A DNA stretch of 64,000 nucleotides from Rhizobium sp. BG4 (GTDB lineage Bacteria; Pseudomonadota; Alphaproteobacteria; Rhizobiales; Rhizobiaceae): contig NZ_CP044125.1 of NCBI RefSeq assembly GCF_016864575.1, positions 1,302,001 to 1,366,000 on the forward strand, written 5' to 3'. The position numbers and the translations under genes were made by a program. Below, piece by piece: positions 44,458 through 53,219 of this stretch. Positions within the stretch are counted from its first letter, which is position 1. Every line of letters begins with the position of its first letter. The notes under the pieces are model-generated. The model made no database searches. It worked only from the letters and a program-made list of their open reading frames with translations, and was not told where the DNA came from.

Positions 44458-44904
44458 ATGCTCAAGGGTATCCATCCCGTCCTCAGCCCCGATCTGCTTC
44501 TGGCGATCGCCAGGATGGGGCATGGCGACGAGATCGTCATCGCCGACGCCAACTTTCCGTCGGCCAGCATGGGGCCGGAAATGATCCGCGCCGATGGCGT
44601 TTCGGCGACCGATATGGCCGAGGCGATCCTGACGCATTTCCCTCTCGATACCTTTGTGCCGGAAAGCGCCTGGCGCATGGAAGTGGTCGGTGATGCCGCC
44701 GCCGTGCCGGAGGTCTGCAAGGAGTTCCAGGCGATCGTCGACCGCAAGGCCGGCGACTTCCGCATCGCCACGCTGGAGCGCTTCGCCTTCTACGAGCGTT
44801 CGCGCAAGGCCGCCTATATCGTCGCGACAACGGAATTCCGGCTCTACGGCAATCTGATCCTGAAGAAAGGCGTCGTCCTTCCGGAAGAGGTCTATCGCGG
44901 CTAG
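44458..44904 (+). CDS. RbsD/FucU-family sugar mutarotase
   Basis: A 148-residue protein matching FucU/RbsD: LLAIARMGHGDEIVIADANF at about 15-35 holds the conserved His and Asp, and IATLERFAFYERSRKAAYIV lies near the end. It interconverts sugar anomers so that the pyranose form needed by the dehydrogenase is supplied. Similarity is closer to the fucose branch by context; RbsD cannot be excluded. It follows the aldo/keto reductase by nine bases. Confidence 0.85.
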   Translation: MLKGIHPVLSPDLLLAIARMGHGDEIVIADANFPSASMGPEMIRADGVSATDMAEAILTHFPLDTFVPESAWRMEVVGDAAAVPEVCKEFQAIVDRKAGDFRIATLERFAFYERSRKAAYIVATTEFRLYGNLILKKGVVLPEEVYRG

Positions 44905-45032
44905 CGGTAACTTTAGACAAGCTTTGAATTGATGTAAAAACAGAACCTTATGGAGGATTCAAAGAAGCAGAAAGGCGGAATTGCCCCACTTGCAATTTCA
45001 AAAAGCCTCAGCTAGCTTCATCGGGCAAATGT

Positions 45033-45048
45033 TTTTTATCGATAAAAA
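45033..45048. promoter_or_regulatory. Perfect 16-bp palindrome, likely operator
   Basis: TTTTTATCGATAAAAA is a perfect inverted repeat about 67 bases before the ABC binding-protein gene, in a 210-base gap of the operon. Its arm GATAAAAA recurs at the main promoter (41829). It may be the site of the divergent GntR regulator. Confidence 0.6.
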
Positions 45049-45114
45049 TCGTCCGCCTGCGTTCAGCGGTCTGGTTTCCTGGAGGAGAACGCAACTTGGG
45101 AGGAGAACCCACAA

Positions 45115-46101
45115 ATGAGCATGAAGTCCATCCTGTCGCGCCGGGCATTTAGCGCTCTCGCAGGCGCAGCCTTTATCGCCACCGCAATGCCGATGCCGTC
45201 CTTCGCTGCCGAAGTGACGATCCCGATCATCGTCAAGGACACCACGTCCTTCTACTGGCAGATCGTTCTGGCCGGCGCCCGCAAGGCCGGCACCGATCTC
45301 GGCGTCAAGGTACCGGAACTCGGCGCACAGTCTGAATCCGACGTCAACGGCCAGATCAGCATCCTCGAAAACGCCGTTGCCGGCAAGCCGGCCGCTGTCG
45401 TCATCTCGCCGACCGAATTCAAAGCGCTCGGCAAGCCGATCGACGAAGCTGCAAAGTCCGTTCCGATCATCGGTATCGACTCCGGCGCTGACTCCAAGGC
45501 CTTCAAGTCGTTCCTGACCACCGACAACGTCCAGGGCGGCCGCATCGCCGCAGACGGTCTGGCCGCTGCCATCAAGGGCGCCACCGGCAAGGAAGAAGGC
45601 GAAATCGCCATCATCACCAGCATCGCCGGCGCCGGCTCGCTGGAACAGCGCCGCGAAGGCTTCCTCGATCAGGTCAAGACCAAGTATCCGGGCCTCAAGG
45701 TCATCGCCGACAAGTATGCTGACGGTCAGGCAACCACCGGCCTCAACATGATGACCGACCTGATCACTGCCAACCCGAACATCGTTGGCGTCTTCGCGTC
45801 CAACCTGATCATGGCACAGGGCGTCGGTCAGGCGATTGCTGAAAACAAGCTCGGCGACAAGGTCAAGGTCATCGGCTTCGACAGCGACGACAAGACGGTC
45901 GGCTTCCTGAAGGACGGCGCACTTGCCGGTCTCGTGGTGCAGGACCCCTATCGCATGGGTTACGACGGCATCAAGACCGCGCTGGCCGTCTCCAAGGGCG
46001 AGAAGGTCGAGCAGAACGTCGATACCGGCGCCAATCTGGTGACCAAGGCCAACATGGCTGAACCGAAGATCGACGCTCTTCTGAACCCGAAGATCAAGTA
46101 A
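45115..46101 (+). CDS. Sugar ABC transporter substrate-binding protein (ribose type)
   Basis: A 328-residue periplasmic protein. The signal peptide (about 1-31) includes LSRRAFSALAGAAFIA, a twin-arginine-like pattern, and ends PSFAAE. The mature part has the class I binding fold: IPIIVKDTTSFYWQIVLAGA, ENAVAGKPAAVVISPTEF, FLTTDNVQGGRIAADGLAA and GVFASNLIMAQGVGQAIAEN. With the next two genes it forms an RbsBAC-like importer; L-fucose or a similar sugar is the probable ligand. AGGAG lies before the ATG. A hairpin follows the gene. Confidence 0.9.
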   Translation: MSMKSILSRRAFSALAGAAFIATAMPMPSFAAEVTIPIIVKDTTSFYWQIVLAGARKAGTDLGVKVPELGAQSESDVNGQISILENAVAGKPAAVVISPTEFKALGKPIDEAAKSVPIIGIDSGADSKAFKSFLTTDNVQGGRIAADGLAAAIKGATGKEEGEIAIITSIAGAGSLEQRREGFLDQVKTKYPGLKVIADKYADGQATTGLNMMTDLITANPNIVGVFASNLIMAQGVGQAIAENKLGDKVKVIGFDSDDKTVGFLKDGALAGLVVQDPYRMGYDGIKTALAVSKGEKVEQNVDTGANLVTKANMAEPKIDALLNPKIK

Positions 46102-46112
46102 TCTTCAGTCGA

Positions 46113-46145
46113 GGCCGCGCGCAAGAAATTCCGCGCGGCCTTTTC
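46113..46145 (+). terminator. Intercistronic hairpin after the sugar-binding protein gene
   Basis: GGCCGCGCG (46113-46121) pairs with CGCGCGGCC (46132-46140), loop CAAGAAATTC, then TTTTC. It probably attenuates transcription so that the binding protein is made in excess. Confidence 0.8.
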
Positions 46146-46222
46146 TTCACCTGTGTTATCGTCCGCACATGGAGAGCGGGCGACGGTGGAGGACCGGAAT
46201 TCGCATATGGGAGGAGAGGTCC

Positions 46223-47775
46223 ATGGACGGACTGGAAGAGGTCAGTCATCGCCACGATGACAGTGCCACGCTGAAAGAGGCAAGCCGTATTCCGGCAGGT
46301 TCGCCCATTCTGGAACTCAAGGGATTGCAGAAGAATTACGGCTACGTCCAGGCGCTGAAGCCAGCGACAGTGACGTTTCTGGCCGGCGAGATTCATGCGA
46401 TCGTCGGCGAAAACGGCGCCGGAAAATCCACCCTCATCAAGCTTCTGACCGGCGTCATCACCAGAACCGCCGGTGAAATTCTCTGGTGCGGCCATCCGGT
46501 CGGCCTGTCGTCGCCGAATGAGGCGATCGCCCGCGGCATCAACGCCGTTCACCAGGAAGTGGTGCTCTGCCCGCACCTGACTGTTGCGGCCAACCTCTTT
46601 CTGGGCGACGAGGTCAACAAATTCGGCCTGATGCGCAAGCGGCAGATGGTCAACATGGCGCAGACCGTGCTCGACGACCTTGGCTTTGGCCTGCCTGCTG
46701 GTGCGCTGCTCAGCGATCTGACAATCGGCCAGCAGCAGCTGGTCGCGACAGCGCGTGCGGCAATGCGCGGCACGCAGTTCCTGATCTTCGACGAACCGAC
46801 CGCCTATCTGACGCGCCAGGAATCGGCACAGCTCTTCAAGCTGATCCGCCGTCTGCAGGCCGAAGGCGTGACGATCGTCTATATCAGCCATCGCATGGAA
46901 GAAGTGTTCGAGCTCGCCGACCGGGTTTCGGTGCTGCGCGACGGAACGCATGTCGGCACCCGGCTGATCGGCGAGACCAACGAGAATGAACTGATCGCCC
47001 TGATGATCAACCGCTCGATCGAGCAGATCTATCACAAGGAGCAAGTGCCGATCGGCGAGACGATCGTCGAAGTGCGCGGTCTCTCGGGACCGGGTTTCGA
47101 GGACGTGTCGCTGAGCGTCAAGGCAGGGCAGATCGTCGGCCTCTATGGCCTGATCGGCGCCGGACGCAGCGAATTCGCGCTCGGGCTCTACGGCCGGAGA
47201 AGACGACTGCAGGTGAAATCCACTGGATGGGCAAGAAGGTCGACATCAAGAACGAGCGCGCCGCCATGGACCTCGGCATCGCCCTGGCGCCAGAAAGCCG
47301 CCGTGACCAGGGTCTCTGCCTCAACCTGCCGATCGGTCTCAACATCAATCTGCCGGTCTTCAAGCGGCTGAGCAGCGGTCCGGTGATCAACCACAGTGTC
47401 GAAACGGCCAACGCCGAAAAGCAGATCCGCGATCTCAGCATCAAGACGCCGAGCCGCCGCGTCAATGCCTCCAGCATGTCCGGCGGCAACCAGCAGAAGA
47501 TCGTCATCGGCAAGTGGCTGAGCCATGGCGCGCGGCTGTTCATCTTCGACGAGCCGACCGTCGGTGTCGACGTCGGTACCAAGGCGGAGATCTACCGGCT
47601 GTTTTCCAAACTTCTGAAGGAAGGCGCGGGCATCATCCTGATCTCCTCCTACCTGCCTGAGGTTTACGAGCTCGCTGACCGGCTGCACGTGTTCCGCGCC
47701 GGCAAGCTTGTCGCCAGCCATGATTTCCACGCGGCGTCGCACGAAGAAGTGCTTGGCGAAGCGATCGGCGTCTGA
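46223..47775 (+). pseudogene. Sugar ABC transporter ATP-binding protein (double cassette), frameshifted
   Basis: The first part (from ATG 46223) has Walker A GENGAGKSTLIKLLTG, a degenerate signature LTIGQQQLVATARAAM, and Walker B FLIFDEPTAYLTRQE. After SEFALGLYGR near 47197 the frame changes, and EKTTAGEIHWMGKKVDIK continues in the next frame to the second cassette, with MSGGNQQKIVIGKWL and FIFDEPTVGVDVGTKAEIYR. By comparison with the expected join (GR, one residue, then EKTTAGEI) about four bases are missing at 47194-47200. Intact, it would be an RbsA-like ATPase of about 518 residues. Confidence 0.82.
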
Positions 47776-47803
47776 GCAAGAAGAATAAGAGGGAGAGAGA
47801 ACA

Positions 47804-48778
47804 GTGACTGCAACCCCCACCGAAATTGCACCGCCGCCACCACGCCGCAAGGTCAACATCCTCTTCGGCCTGACGCTGATCGGCCTGCTGCTCTTCCTCT
47901 GGCTAATGCTCGGAATTTTCACCGCCAGCTTCTGGACGCCGCTGAACATCAGCAACCTGCTGCGGCAGGGCTCGATGACAGCAATTCTGGCGCTCGGGCA
48001 AACCTTCGTAATCATTACCGCCGGTATCGACCTCTCGGTCGGCGCCATCGTCGGCTTTGCCGGCGTCATCATCGCCTGGCTGCTGCAGGCAGGGGTGCCG
48101 GTGTGGGCAGCGATCCTGATCACGCTGCTGTTCGGCGTCCTGATCGGCACGTTCCACGGCTTCGGCATCGTCAAGATGGGCCTGCCGCCCTTCATCATCA
48201 CGCTGGCGACGCTTACGTCGCTGCGCGGCGTCGGGTTGCTGATCACCAACGGCTCGTCGATCAACATCGTCAACGAAGACTTCTCGAATTTCGCCCGCGC
48301 CGACTTACTGGGTATTCCGAGCCTGTTCTGGATGGTTATCCTTGTTGCGGTGCCGAGCTTCGTGTTTCTGCATCTCAGCCGCTGGGGACGCTACCTCTTC
48401 GCCGTCGGCTCGAATGCGGAAGCCGCTCGCCTCTCCGGCGTCAACGTCAACCGGATGATCTTCCTCGCCTACATCCTCTCGGCCACCTTCGCCGCCTTCG
48501 TCGGCGTGCTGCTCGCCTCGCGTATCGCCATTGGTAACGCGACACAGGCTGATGGCTGGGAGCTGCAGGCGATCGCCTCGTCGGTTATCGGCGGCACGTC
48601 GCTCTTTGGTGCTGTCGGCTCGGTTCACGGCCCGCTGATCGGCGCCTTCATTCTGGCGACCATCAACAACGGCGCCAACCTCTTGAACGTCAACTCCTTC
48701 TGGCAGCGCATCATAACCGGTCTGCTGATCATCGTGATCGTCTATTTCGACCAGCTGCGCCGCCGCCGGAGCGTCTAA
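47804..48778 (+). CDS. Sugar ABC transporter permease (RbsC-like)
   Basis: A 324-residue permease with eight to ten helices. LALGQTFVIITAGIDLSVGA near residue 60 and GVNVNRMIFLAYILSATFAA near 210 are family patterns; SSVIGGTSLFGAVGSVHGPL lies near the end. It forms the channel for the cluster's importer. It starts with GTG behind GGGAGAG, 28 bases after the ATPase gene, and ends with a basic RRRRSV tail. Confidence 0.9.
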   Translation: MTATPTEIAPPPPRRKVNILFGLTLIGLLLFLWLMLGIFTASFWTPLNISNLLRQGSMTAILALGQTFVIITAGIDLSVGAIVGFAGVIIAWLLQAGVPVWAAILITLLFGVLIGTFHGFGIVKMGLPPFIITLATLTSLRGVGLLITNGSSINIVNEDFSNFARADLLGIPSLFWMVILVAVPSFVFLHLSRWGRYLFAVGSNAEAARLSGVNVNRMIFLAYILSATFAAFVGVLLASRIAIGNATQADGWELQAIASSVIGGTSLFGAVGSVHGPLIGAFILATINNGANLLNVNSFWQRIITGLLIIVIVYFDQLRRRRSV

Positions 48779-48789
48779 GACAACGACAT

Positions 48790-48813
48790 GAAGCCGGTCG
48801 CGAGGCCGGCTTC
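48790..48813 (+). terminator. Hairpin between permease and dehydrogenase genes
   Basis: GAAGCCGG (48790-48797) pairs with CCGGCTTC (48806-48813), loop TCGCGAGG, followed by TTCATTT. The weak T tract suggests partial termination. Confidence 0.6.
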
Positions 48814-48838
48814 TTCATTTCAGAATGCGAGAACCAAG

Positions 48839-49858
48839 ATGAAAGCAGTGCTTTGCCAGAAGCCCGGCGTGCTCGAAACCGTCGAGCGCCCTTCCCCCGG
48901 CACGCCCGCTCCCGGCTGGGTGCGGCTGGCGGTCAGCCATGTCGGCATCTGCGGCACGGACTACCACATCTTCGAAGGCAAGCATCCCTTCCTCGAGTAT
49001 CCGCGCATCATGGGCCACGAGATTTCGGCAACCGTCATCGAAGCCGGCGACGGCGTGGCGATGGCGGTGGGCACGCCTGTCATCGTCAATCCCTATCTCT
49101 CCTGCGGAAGCTGCGTTGCCTGCCGCAAGGACAAGCCGAACTGCTGCACCAACATCAAGGTTCTCGGCGTCCACACCGATGGCGCCTTCTGCGAAGAGAT
49201 CACGGTCCCGGCCGGCAATCTCTACGCCGCCAAGGGGCTGAGCCTCGAGGCAGCCGCGACGGTCGAATTCCTGGCGATCGGCGCCCATGCCGTGCGCCGG
49301 TCAATGGCGCCTGCGGGCTCTCGCTCCCTGGTCATCGGTGCCGGGCCGATTGGGCTCGGTGCCGCAATCTTCTCGCGAATTGCAGGTCATGAGGTGACGC
49401 TGCTCGACACCAGCGCCGAACGGCTGCAGATGGCGGCCGAGCGTTTCGACTTCCAGTCGGGCATCGTTGCGAATGAGGCGGTTGCCGATGCGGTCAAGGC
49501 CGTGACGGATGGCGATGGTTTCGACGTGGTGTTCGATGCGACCGGCTACGGGCCATCGATGGAGAAGGCCTTCGGTTTCGTTGCCCATGGCGGCGCACTG
49601 GTGCTCGTCAGCGTCGTCAAGGACGACATCCGCTTCTCCGATCCCGAATTTCACAAGCGGGAAATGATGGTGATCGGTAGCCGCAATGCGACGCGCGTCG
49701 ATTTCGAGCATGTGGCAGATTCGATCGCCAAGGGTCTCGTCCCGGTCGAGAAGCTGATCACCCACCGCACGACGCTTGCCGATGCGCCGCAGGATCTTGC
49801 CCGCTGGGCGCATGAGAAGAGCGGCCTGATCAAGGCCGTCATCAAGGTCGCAGGCTGA
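48839..49858 (+). CDS. Zinc-dependent alcohol/polyol dehydrogenase (MDR family)
   Basis: A 339-residue medium-chain dehydrogenase. The catalytic zinc site is GICGTDYHIFEGKHPFLEYP and IMGHEISATV; the structural zinc has four Cys in CGSCVACRKDKPNCC; the NAD-binding turn is VIGAGPIGLGAAIFSR. The sequence type is that of L-galactonate- or threonine-dehydrogenase-like enzymes. In this cluster it probably oxidises a sugar acid intermediate, for instance a 2-keto-3-deoxy acid. The ATG at 48839 starts the conserved MKAVLCQKPG. Confidence 0.87.
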   Translation: MKAVLCQKPGVLETVERPSPGTPAPGWVRLAVSHVGICGTDYHIFEGKHPFLEYPRIMGHEISATVIEAGDGVAMAVGTPVIVNPYLSCGSCVACRKDKPNCCTNIKVLGVHTDGAFCEEITVPAGNLYAAKGLSLEAAATVEFLAIGAHAVRRSMAPAGSRSLVIGAGPIGLGAAIFSRIAGHEVTLLDTSAERLQMAAERFDFQSGIVANEAVADAVKAVTDGDGFDVVFDATGYGPSMEKAFGFVAHGGALVLVSVVKDDIRFSDPEFHKREMMVIGSRNATRVDFEHVADSIAKGLVPVEKLITHRTTLADAPQDLARWAHEKSGLIKAVIKVAG

Positions 49859-49864
49859 TCCGGC

Positions 49865-50587
49865 TCAGATCGCGTCGATGACCTGGCGCATCTGCCTGAC
49901 AACTGCAGTATCCGTCTGATTGGCGCTCGGCGCTTCGAAGCCGAAGGCAACGGCGCGCGGGTCCACGCGCGCGACCGGCGAGCTGCAGGAACCATGGATT
50001 TCCCGGGCGCCCGTGGCACGCAGGATTTCGGCGGCATTCGACGGGCGCACGCCGCTTCCCGGCATGATCGAGATGCGGCCGGCCGCTCTGGCGGAAAGAC
50101 GCTTCAGGGTTTCCAGACCATCCATCGCCTTCGGCACGCAGCCCGAGGTGAGGATGCGTTCGCAGCCGAGCTCGACCGCCTGCTCCAGCGCCGCGTCGGC
50201 ATCCGGAACGAGATCGAAGGCGCGATGCAGCGTCGAGCCGAGGCCCGCGGCATGCGCCTTGAGACGATGGATGAGCGGCATGTCGAGCGTGCCATCGGGC
50301 CGGTTGGCGCCGATGACGACGCCGGCGAGGCCGAAAGCCCTGACGGCATCGATATCCGCCATCATCGCCGCTTCGTCGGCGGCATCGAAGATGAACGGGC
50401 CGGCATGCGGGCGGATCATCGCATAGACGGGAATTGGTGCTGCCGCTGCGGCCTTCATCATGCCCGCGACCGGGGTCAGGCCGCCGACTTCGAGAGCAGA
50501 GCAGAGCTCGATGCGGTTGGCGCCGCCTTCGACTGCGGCGGCAAGGCCTTTGGCACTGTCGACGCATACTTCAAGCAAAACCGGCAT
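49865..50587 (-). CDS. cutC: CutC-family protein
   Basis: A 240-residue TIM-barrel protein with the CutC pattern: LLEVCVDSAKGLAAAVEGGA, NRIELCSALEVGGLTP, VYAMIRPHAGPF, LHRAFDLVPD, ILTSGCVPKAMDG and IMPGSGVRPSNAAEIL. It was first linked to copper tolerance in E. coli, but a direct copper role is disputed. No copper genes are nearby; in many bacteria it lies near sugar-use genes, as here. Its stop is six bases from that of the dehydrogenase gene. Confidence 0.9.
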   Translation of the reverse strand: MPVLLEVCVDSAKGLAAAVEGGANRIELCSALEVGGLTPVAGMMKAAAAAPIPVYAMIRPHAGPFIFDAADEAAMMADIDAVRAFGLAGVVIGANRPDGTLDMPLIHRLKAHAAGLGSTLHRAFDLVPDADAALEQAVELGCERILTSGCVPKAMDGLETLKRLSARAAGRISIMPGSGVRPSNAAEILRATGAREIHGSCSSPVARVDPRAVAFGFEAPSANQTDTAVVRQMRQVIDAI

Positions 50588-50621
50588 CTCTCATCTCCCT
50601 CGTATTGGCGCGCCGAACGCT

Positions 50622-51869
50622 CTACGCCATGGCCGGCGATTTTGCGATGGGCTGGCCGACGATTTTGCGGACGGCCTCGATGATCATCGTGCAGGCATCG
50701 GCCGAGGCTTTCCGGTGATTGAAAGCAACATGATAGGAAATCGGGATCGGCTCGGCGAGATCGACGATCCGGACGCGATCAGCAATCGGCAACGCGCTGA
50801 CGCGGCCGAGGAACGAGACGTAACCGTGATTGGCGACGAGATCGACGATCACGGGCAGGGAATCCGCCGCCCGGATATCCTGATTGCGGAAGCGGCGGCT
50901 TACCATGCCGCCGCGGCTCAGTTCCGTCGCAGCATCGCCCAAGCCGGTGCGCTCGCTCGGCGTGCAGATCGGGTGAGCGGCGACCAGCGCTGCGACATCC
51001 GTCTCCGTGCTACCGGGCGGCGCTATTGCGACGAGATCTGTGCGCAGCAGTTCGCGGTTCTGGAAGCTTTCGAGGCCAAAGACGGAATCGAGGATGGCGA
51101 CGTCGATGCGGCCGGATTTCAGCGCTTCACGCAGATCGTCGGCGGTCATCGAAATCAGCGAGATGGCATTCTTGTTGCGGCCGCTATTCCAGTCGGCGAC
51201 GAGCGCGCCAAGGCAGCGGGCCACCCAGCTTTCCGCACCGGTCGGGATGATCGAGCCGATGCGCAGCGAGCGCGCCGTGCGCTGATAGCGTTCGTCTGCC
51301 GCCGATTTCAGGTCGTTCCAGGCCTGGCTGATTGCCGAGAAGATCGCGTAGGCGCGCCTGCCATCCTCCGTCAATGCCGAGCCCTGAGCCTGCCGCTCGA
51401 AAAGCTTCTGGCCGGTGAACTTCTCCAGATTGGCGATCTGCAGCGAAAGCTGCGGCTGACCGAGGCGGAGGCGGCGGGCGGCGCGATTGATGCTGCCCTG
51501 ATCAGCGACTTCAAGGAAGCGCTCCATCGTGGCGATCTTTACCGGGATGCGCGCGGCCCAGCCTTCGAGCTCCTCCGGCGCCTCTCCGGATAGCTCGGCG
51601 AGATGCGCGATCGCCTCCAGTATCGGCGTCAATCCCTGGCGCACCTGGCTGCTTGCGATCAGCGTCACCAACTCTCCGGCGCTACGTTCCGTCAGCTTCA
51701 GCGCCAGCTCGCTTTCGAGGTTCGAGACGGCCGCGGAGACCGTCGACGCAGCAAGCGAGAAGCGCCGTGCCGTCTCCCTGACGGAGCCCGACGAGAGGAC
51801 GTTGCTGGCGATGAAAAGAGCGCCGAGATGCAAAGCGCCGACCTCCGGAAGTGACTGAAAAGCGGACAC
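50622..51869 (-). CDS. LysR-type regulator with duplicated helix-turn-helix domain
   Basis: About 415 residues. Two LysR-like winged-helix domains are present: residues 12-62 (SVRETARRFSLAASTVSAAV, SNLESELALKLTER) and 112-160 (FLEVADQGSINRAARRLRLG, QPQLSLQIANLEKFTGQKLF). A periplasmic-binding-like effector domain follows (about 190-415), with DVAILDSVFGLESF. The start is uncertain: GTG at 51869 fits the first domain but has no clear ribosome-binding site. It is divergent from the betaine-type importer and probably controls it. Confidence 0.72.
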   Translation of the reverse strand: MSAFQSLPEVGALHLGALFIASNVLSSGSVRETARRFSLAASTVSAAVSNLESELALKLTERSAGELVTLIASSQVRQGLTPILEAIAHLAELSGEAPEELEGWAARIPVKIATMERFLEVADQGSINRAARRLRLGQPQLSLQIANLEKFTGQKLFERQAQGSALTEDGRRAYAIFSAISQAWNDLKSAADERYQRTARSLRIGSIIPTGAESWVARCLGALVADWNSGRNKNAISLISMTADDLREALKSGRIDVAILDSVFGLESFQNRELLRTDLVAIAPPGSTETDVAALVAAHPICTPSERTGLGDAATELSRGGMVSRRFRNQDIRAADSLPVIVDLVANHGYVSFLGRVSALPIADRVRIVDLAEPIPISYHVAFNHRKASADACTMIIEAVRKIVGQPIAKSPAMA

Positions 51870-52252
51870 TATTGTGTGTTCACGAAAAAAGATATCCCTT
51901 TTCAAAATCCGCAGGCTATCGTCACCGGACAAGAAAGCGGGGCCAGTGGCTGATGAGGCGATTGAGCACTCGATGATCGTGGAAACACGCAAGGGGACAA
52001 AAACAAATCGCTGCGGCGTTGCAGAACGAAATGCAATTGCGCGCATGGCGTTGCTTTCACGGCGATAATCGCGCCGCGATCGCAAATACTGGAGAGGGGT
52101 TGCATCGATTTTTCGAGAGCGCACACTATTTCCATGATGCTCGTAGGTCCGGCATTCCGGCGGGTTGTCCGTCTGGGCCGGGGGATTTCACGCGTGGAGC
52201 TTTCCGCCAGGGTCTCCGCGTTCGTAAACGGTGTTAACCAAGGGGACACTCC
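51870..52252. other. Regulatory spacer between the LysR-like gene and the importer operon
   Basis: About 383 bases without a credible gene. It should contain both divergent promoters. An AGGGGACA run before 52253 is a weak ribosome-binding site. I saw no convincing promoter pair, palindrome or terminator, and short open frames here have no family resemblance. Confidence 0.5.
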
Positions 52253-53161
52253 ATGCTGAAGAAACTCGCGCTTGCCGTTTCTATTTCCGCCTTCGCGGCG
52301 GGTGCGGCCCATGCTGCCGACGTCGTCGTTTCGTCGAAGATCGATACCGAAGGCACGCTGCTCGGCAACGTCATCGCGCTCGCCCTCGAAGCCAACGGCA
52401 TCAAGACGCAGGACCGCATCGCGCTCGGCGCAACGCCTGTCGTTCGCAAGGCGATCACCGCCGGCGAAATCGACATCTATCCTGAATACACGGGCAATGC
52501 CGGCTTCTTCTTCAACAAGGCCGATGACGCAGCCTGGAAGAATATCGACCAGGGCTACGAGATGGCCAAGAAGCTGGACTATGACGCCAACAAGATCGTC
52601 TGGCTGACGCCCTCGCCCGCCAACAACACCTGGGCTCTCGCTGTGCGCAGCGATGTCGCCGGTCCGAACAATCTCAAGACCATGTCCGATTTCGGCAAAT
52701 GGGTTGCCGGTGGCGGCGCTGCCAAGCTCGCGGCTTCCGCCGAGTTCGTGAACTCCGCCGGCGCGCTGCCCGCCTTCCAGACGACCTACGGCTTCAAGCT
52801 GACGGCTGATCAGGAAGTCGTTCTCTCCGGCGGCGATACCGCAGCGACGATCAAGGCTGCGGCCGACCAGACCAACGGCGTCAACACCGCCATGGTCTAC
52901 GGAACCGACGGTGCCATCGCGGCGGCCGAACTCGTCGTTCTCGAAGACGACAAGAGCGTGCAGCAGGTCTATGCGCCGACCCCGATCATTCGCGAGGAAG
53001 TGCTGAAGGCCAATCCGAAGATCGAGGAAGTTCTCGCACCGATCTTCAAGAGCCTGACGGCTGACGAGCTCCGGAAGCTCAACGCCAAGATCCAGGTCGA
53101 TGGCGAACCGGCAAAGTCCGTTGCCGAAGGCTACCTGAAGGAAAAAGGTTTCCTGAAGTAA
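52253..53161 (+). CDS. Glycine-betaine/choline-type ABC substrate-binding protein (OsmF/YehZ-like)
   Basis: A 302-residue periplasmic protein: signal peptide (about 1-22, ending AAHAAD), then the OpuAC-like fold with VVVSSKIDTEGTLLGNVIAL, EIDIYPEYTGNAGFFFN, and AAADQTNGVNTAMVYGTDGA. This family binds betaine, choline or similar quaternary amines, and some members have low affinity or other ligands. It heads a four-gene importer operon (binding protein, permease, ATPase, permease), matching yehZYXW in composition. A hairpin follows. Confidence 0.88.
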   Translation: MLKKLALAVSISAFAAGAAHAADVVVSSKIDTEGTLLGNVIALALEANGIKTQDRIALGATPVVRKAITAGEIDIYPEYTGNAGFFFNKADDAAWKNIDQGYEMAKKLDYDANKIVWLTPSPANNTWALAVRSDVAGPNNLKTMSDFGKWVAGGGAAKLAASAEFVNSAGALPAFQTTYGFKLTADQEVVLSGGDTAATIKAAADQTNGVNTAMVYGTDGAIAAAELVVLEDDKSVQQVYAPTPIIREEVLKANPKIEEVLAPIFKSLTADELRKLNAKIQVDGEPAKSVAEGYLKEKGFLK

Positions 53162-53169
53162 TTCGCAGT

Positions 53170-53191
53170 GCTCCGCCCTCCGGGGCGGAGC
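53170..53191 (+). terminator. Intercistronic hairpin after the osmolyte-binding protein gene
   Basis: GCTCCGCCC (53170-53178) pairs with GGGCGGAGC (53183-53191) around TCCG, followed by ATCCTTCTTTCC. Probably an attenuator or mRNA-stabilising stem. Confidence 0.65.
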
Positions 53192-53219
53192 ATCCTTCTT
53201 TCCGGACAGGGATGGATCG

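Noticed and set aside
42511..44637. A 708-codon open frame opposite the UxaA and aldo/keto reductase genes.
   Set aside because: Same reason: a shadow of two clear genes, with no motif of its own.
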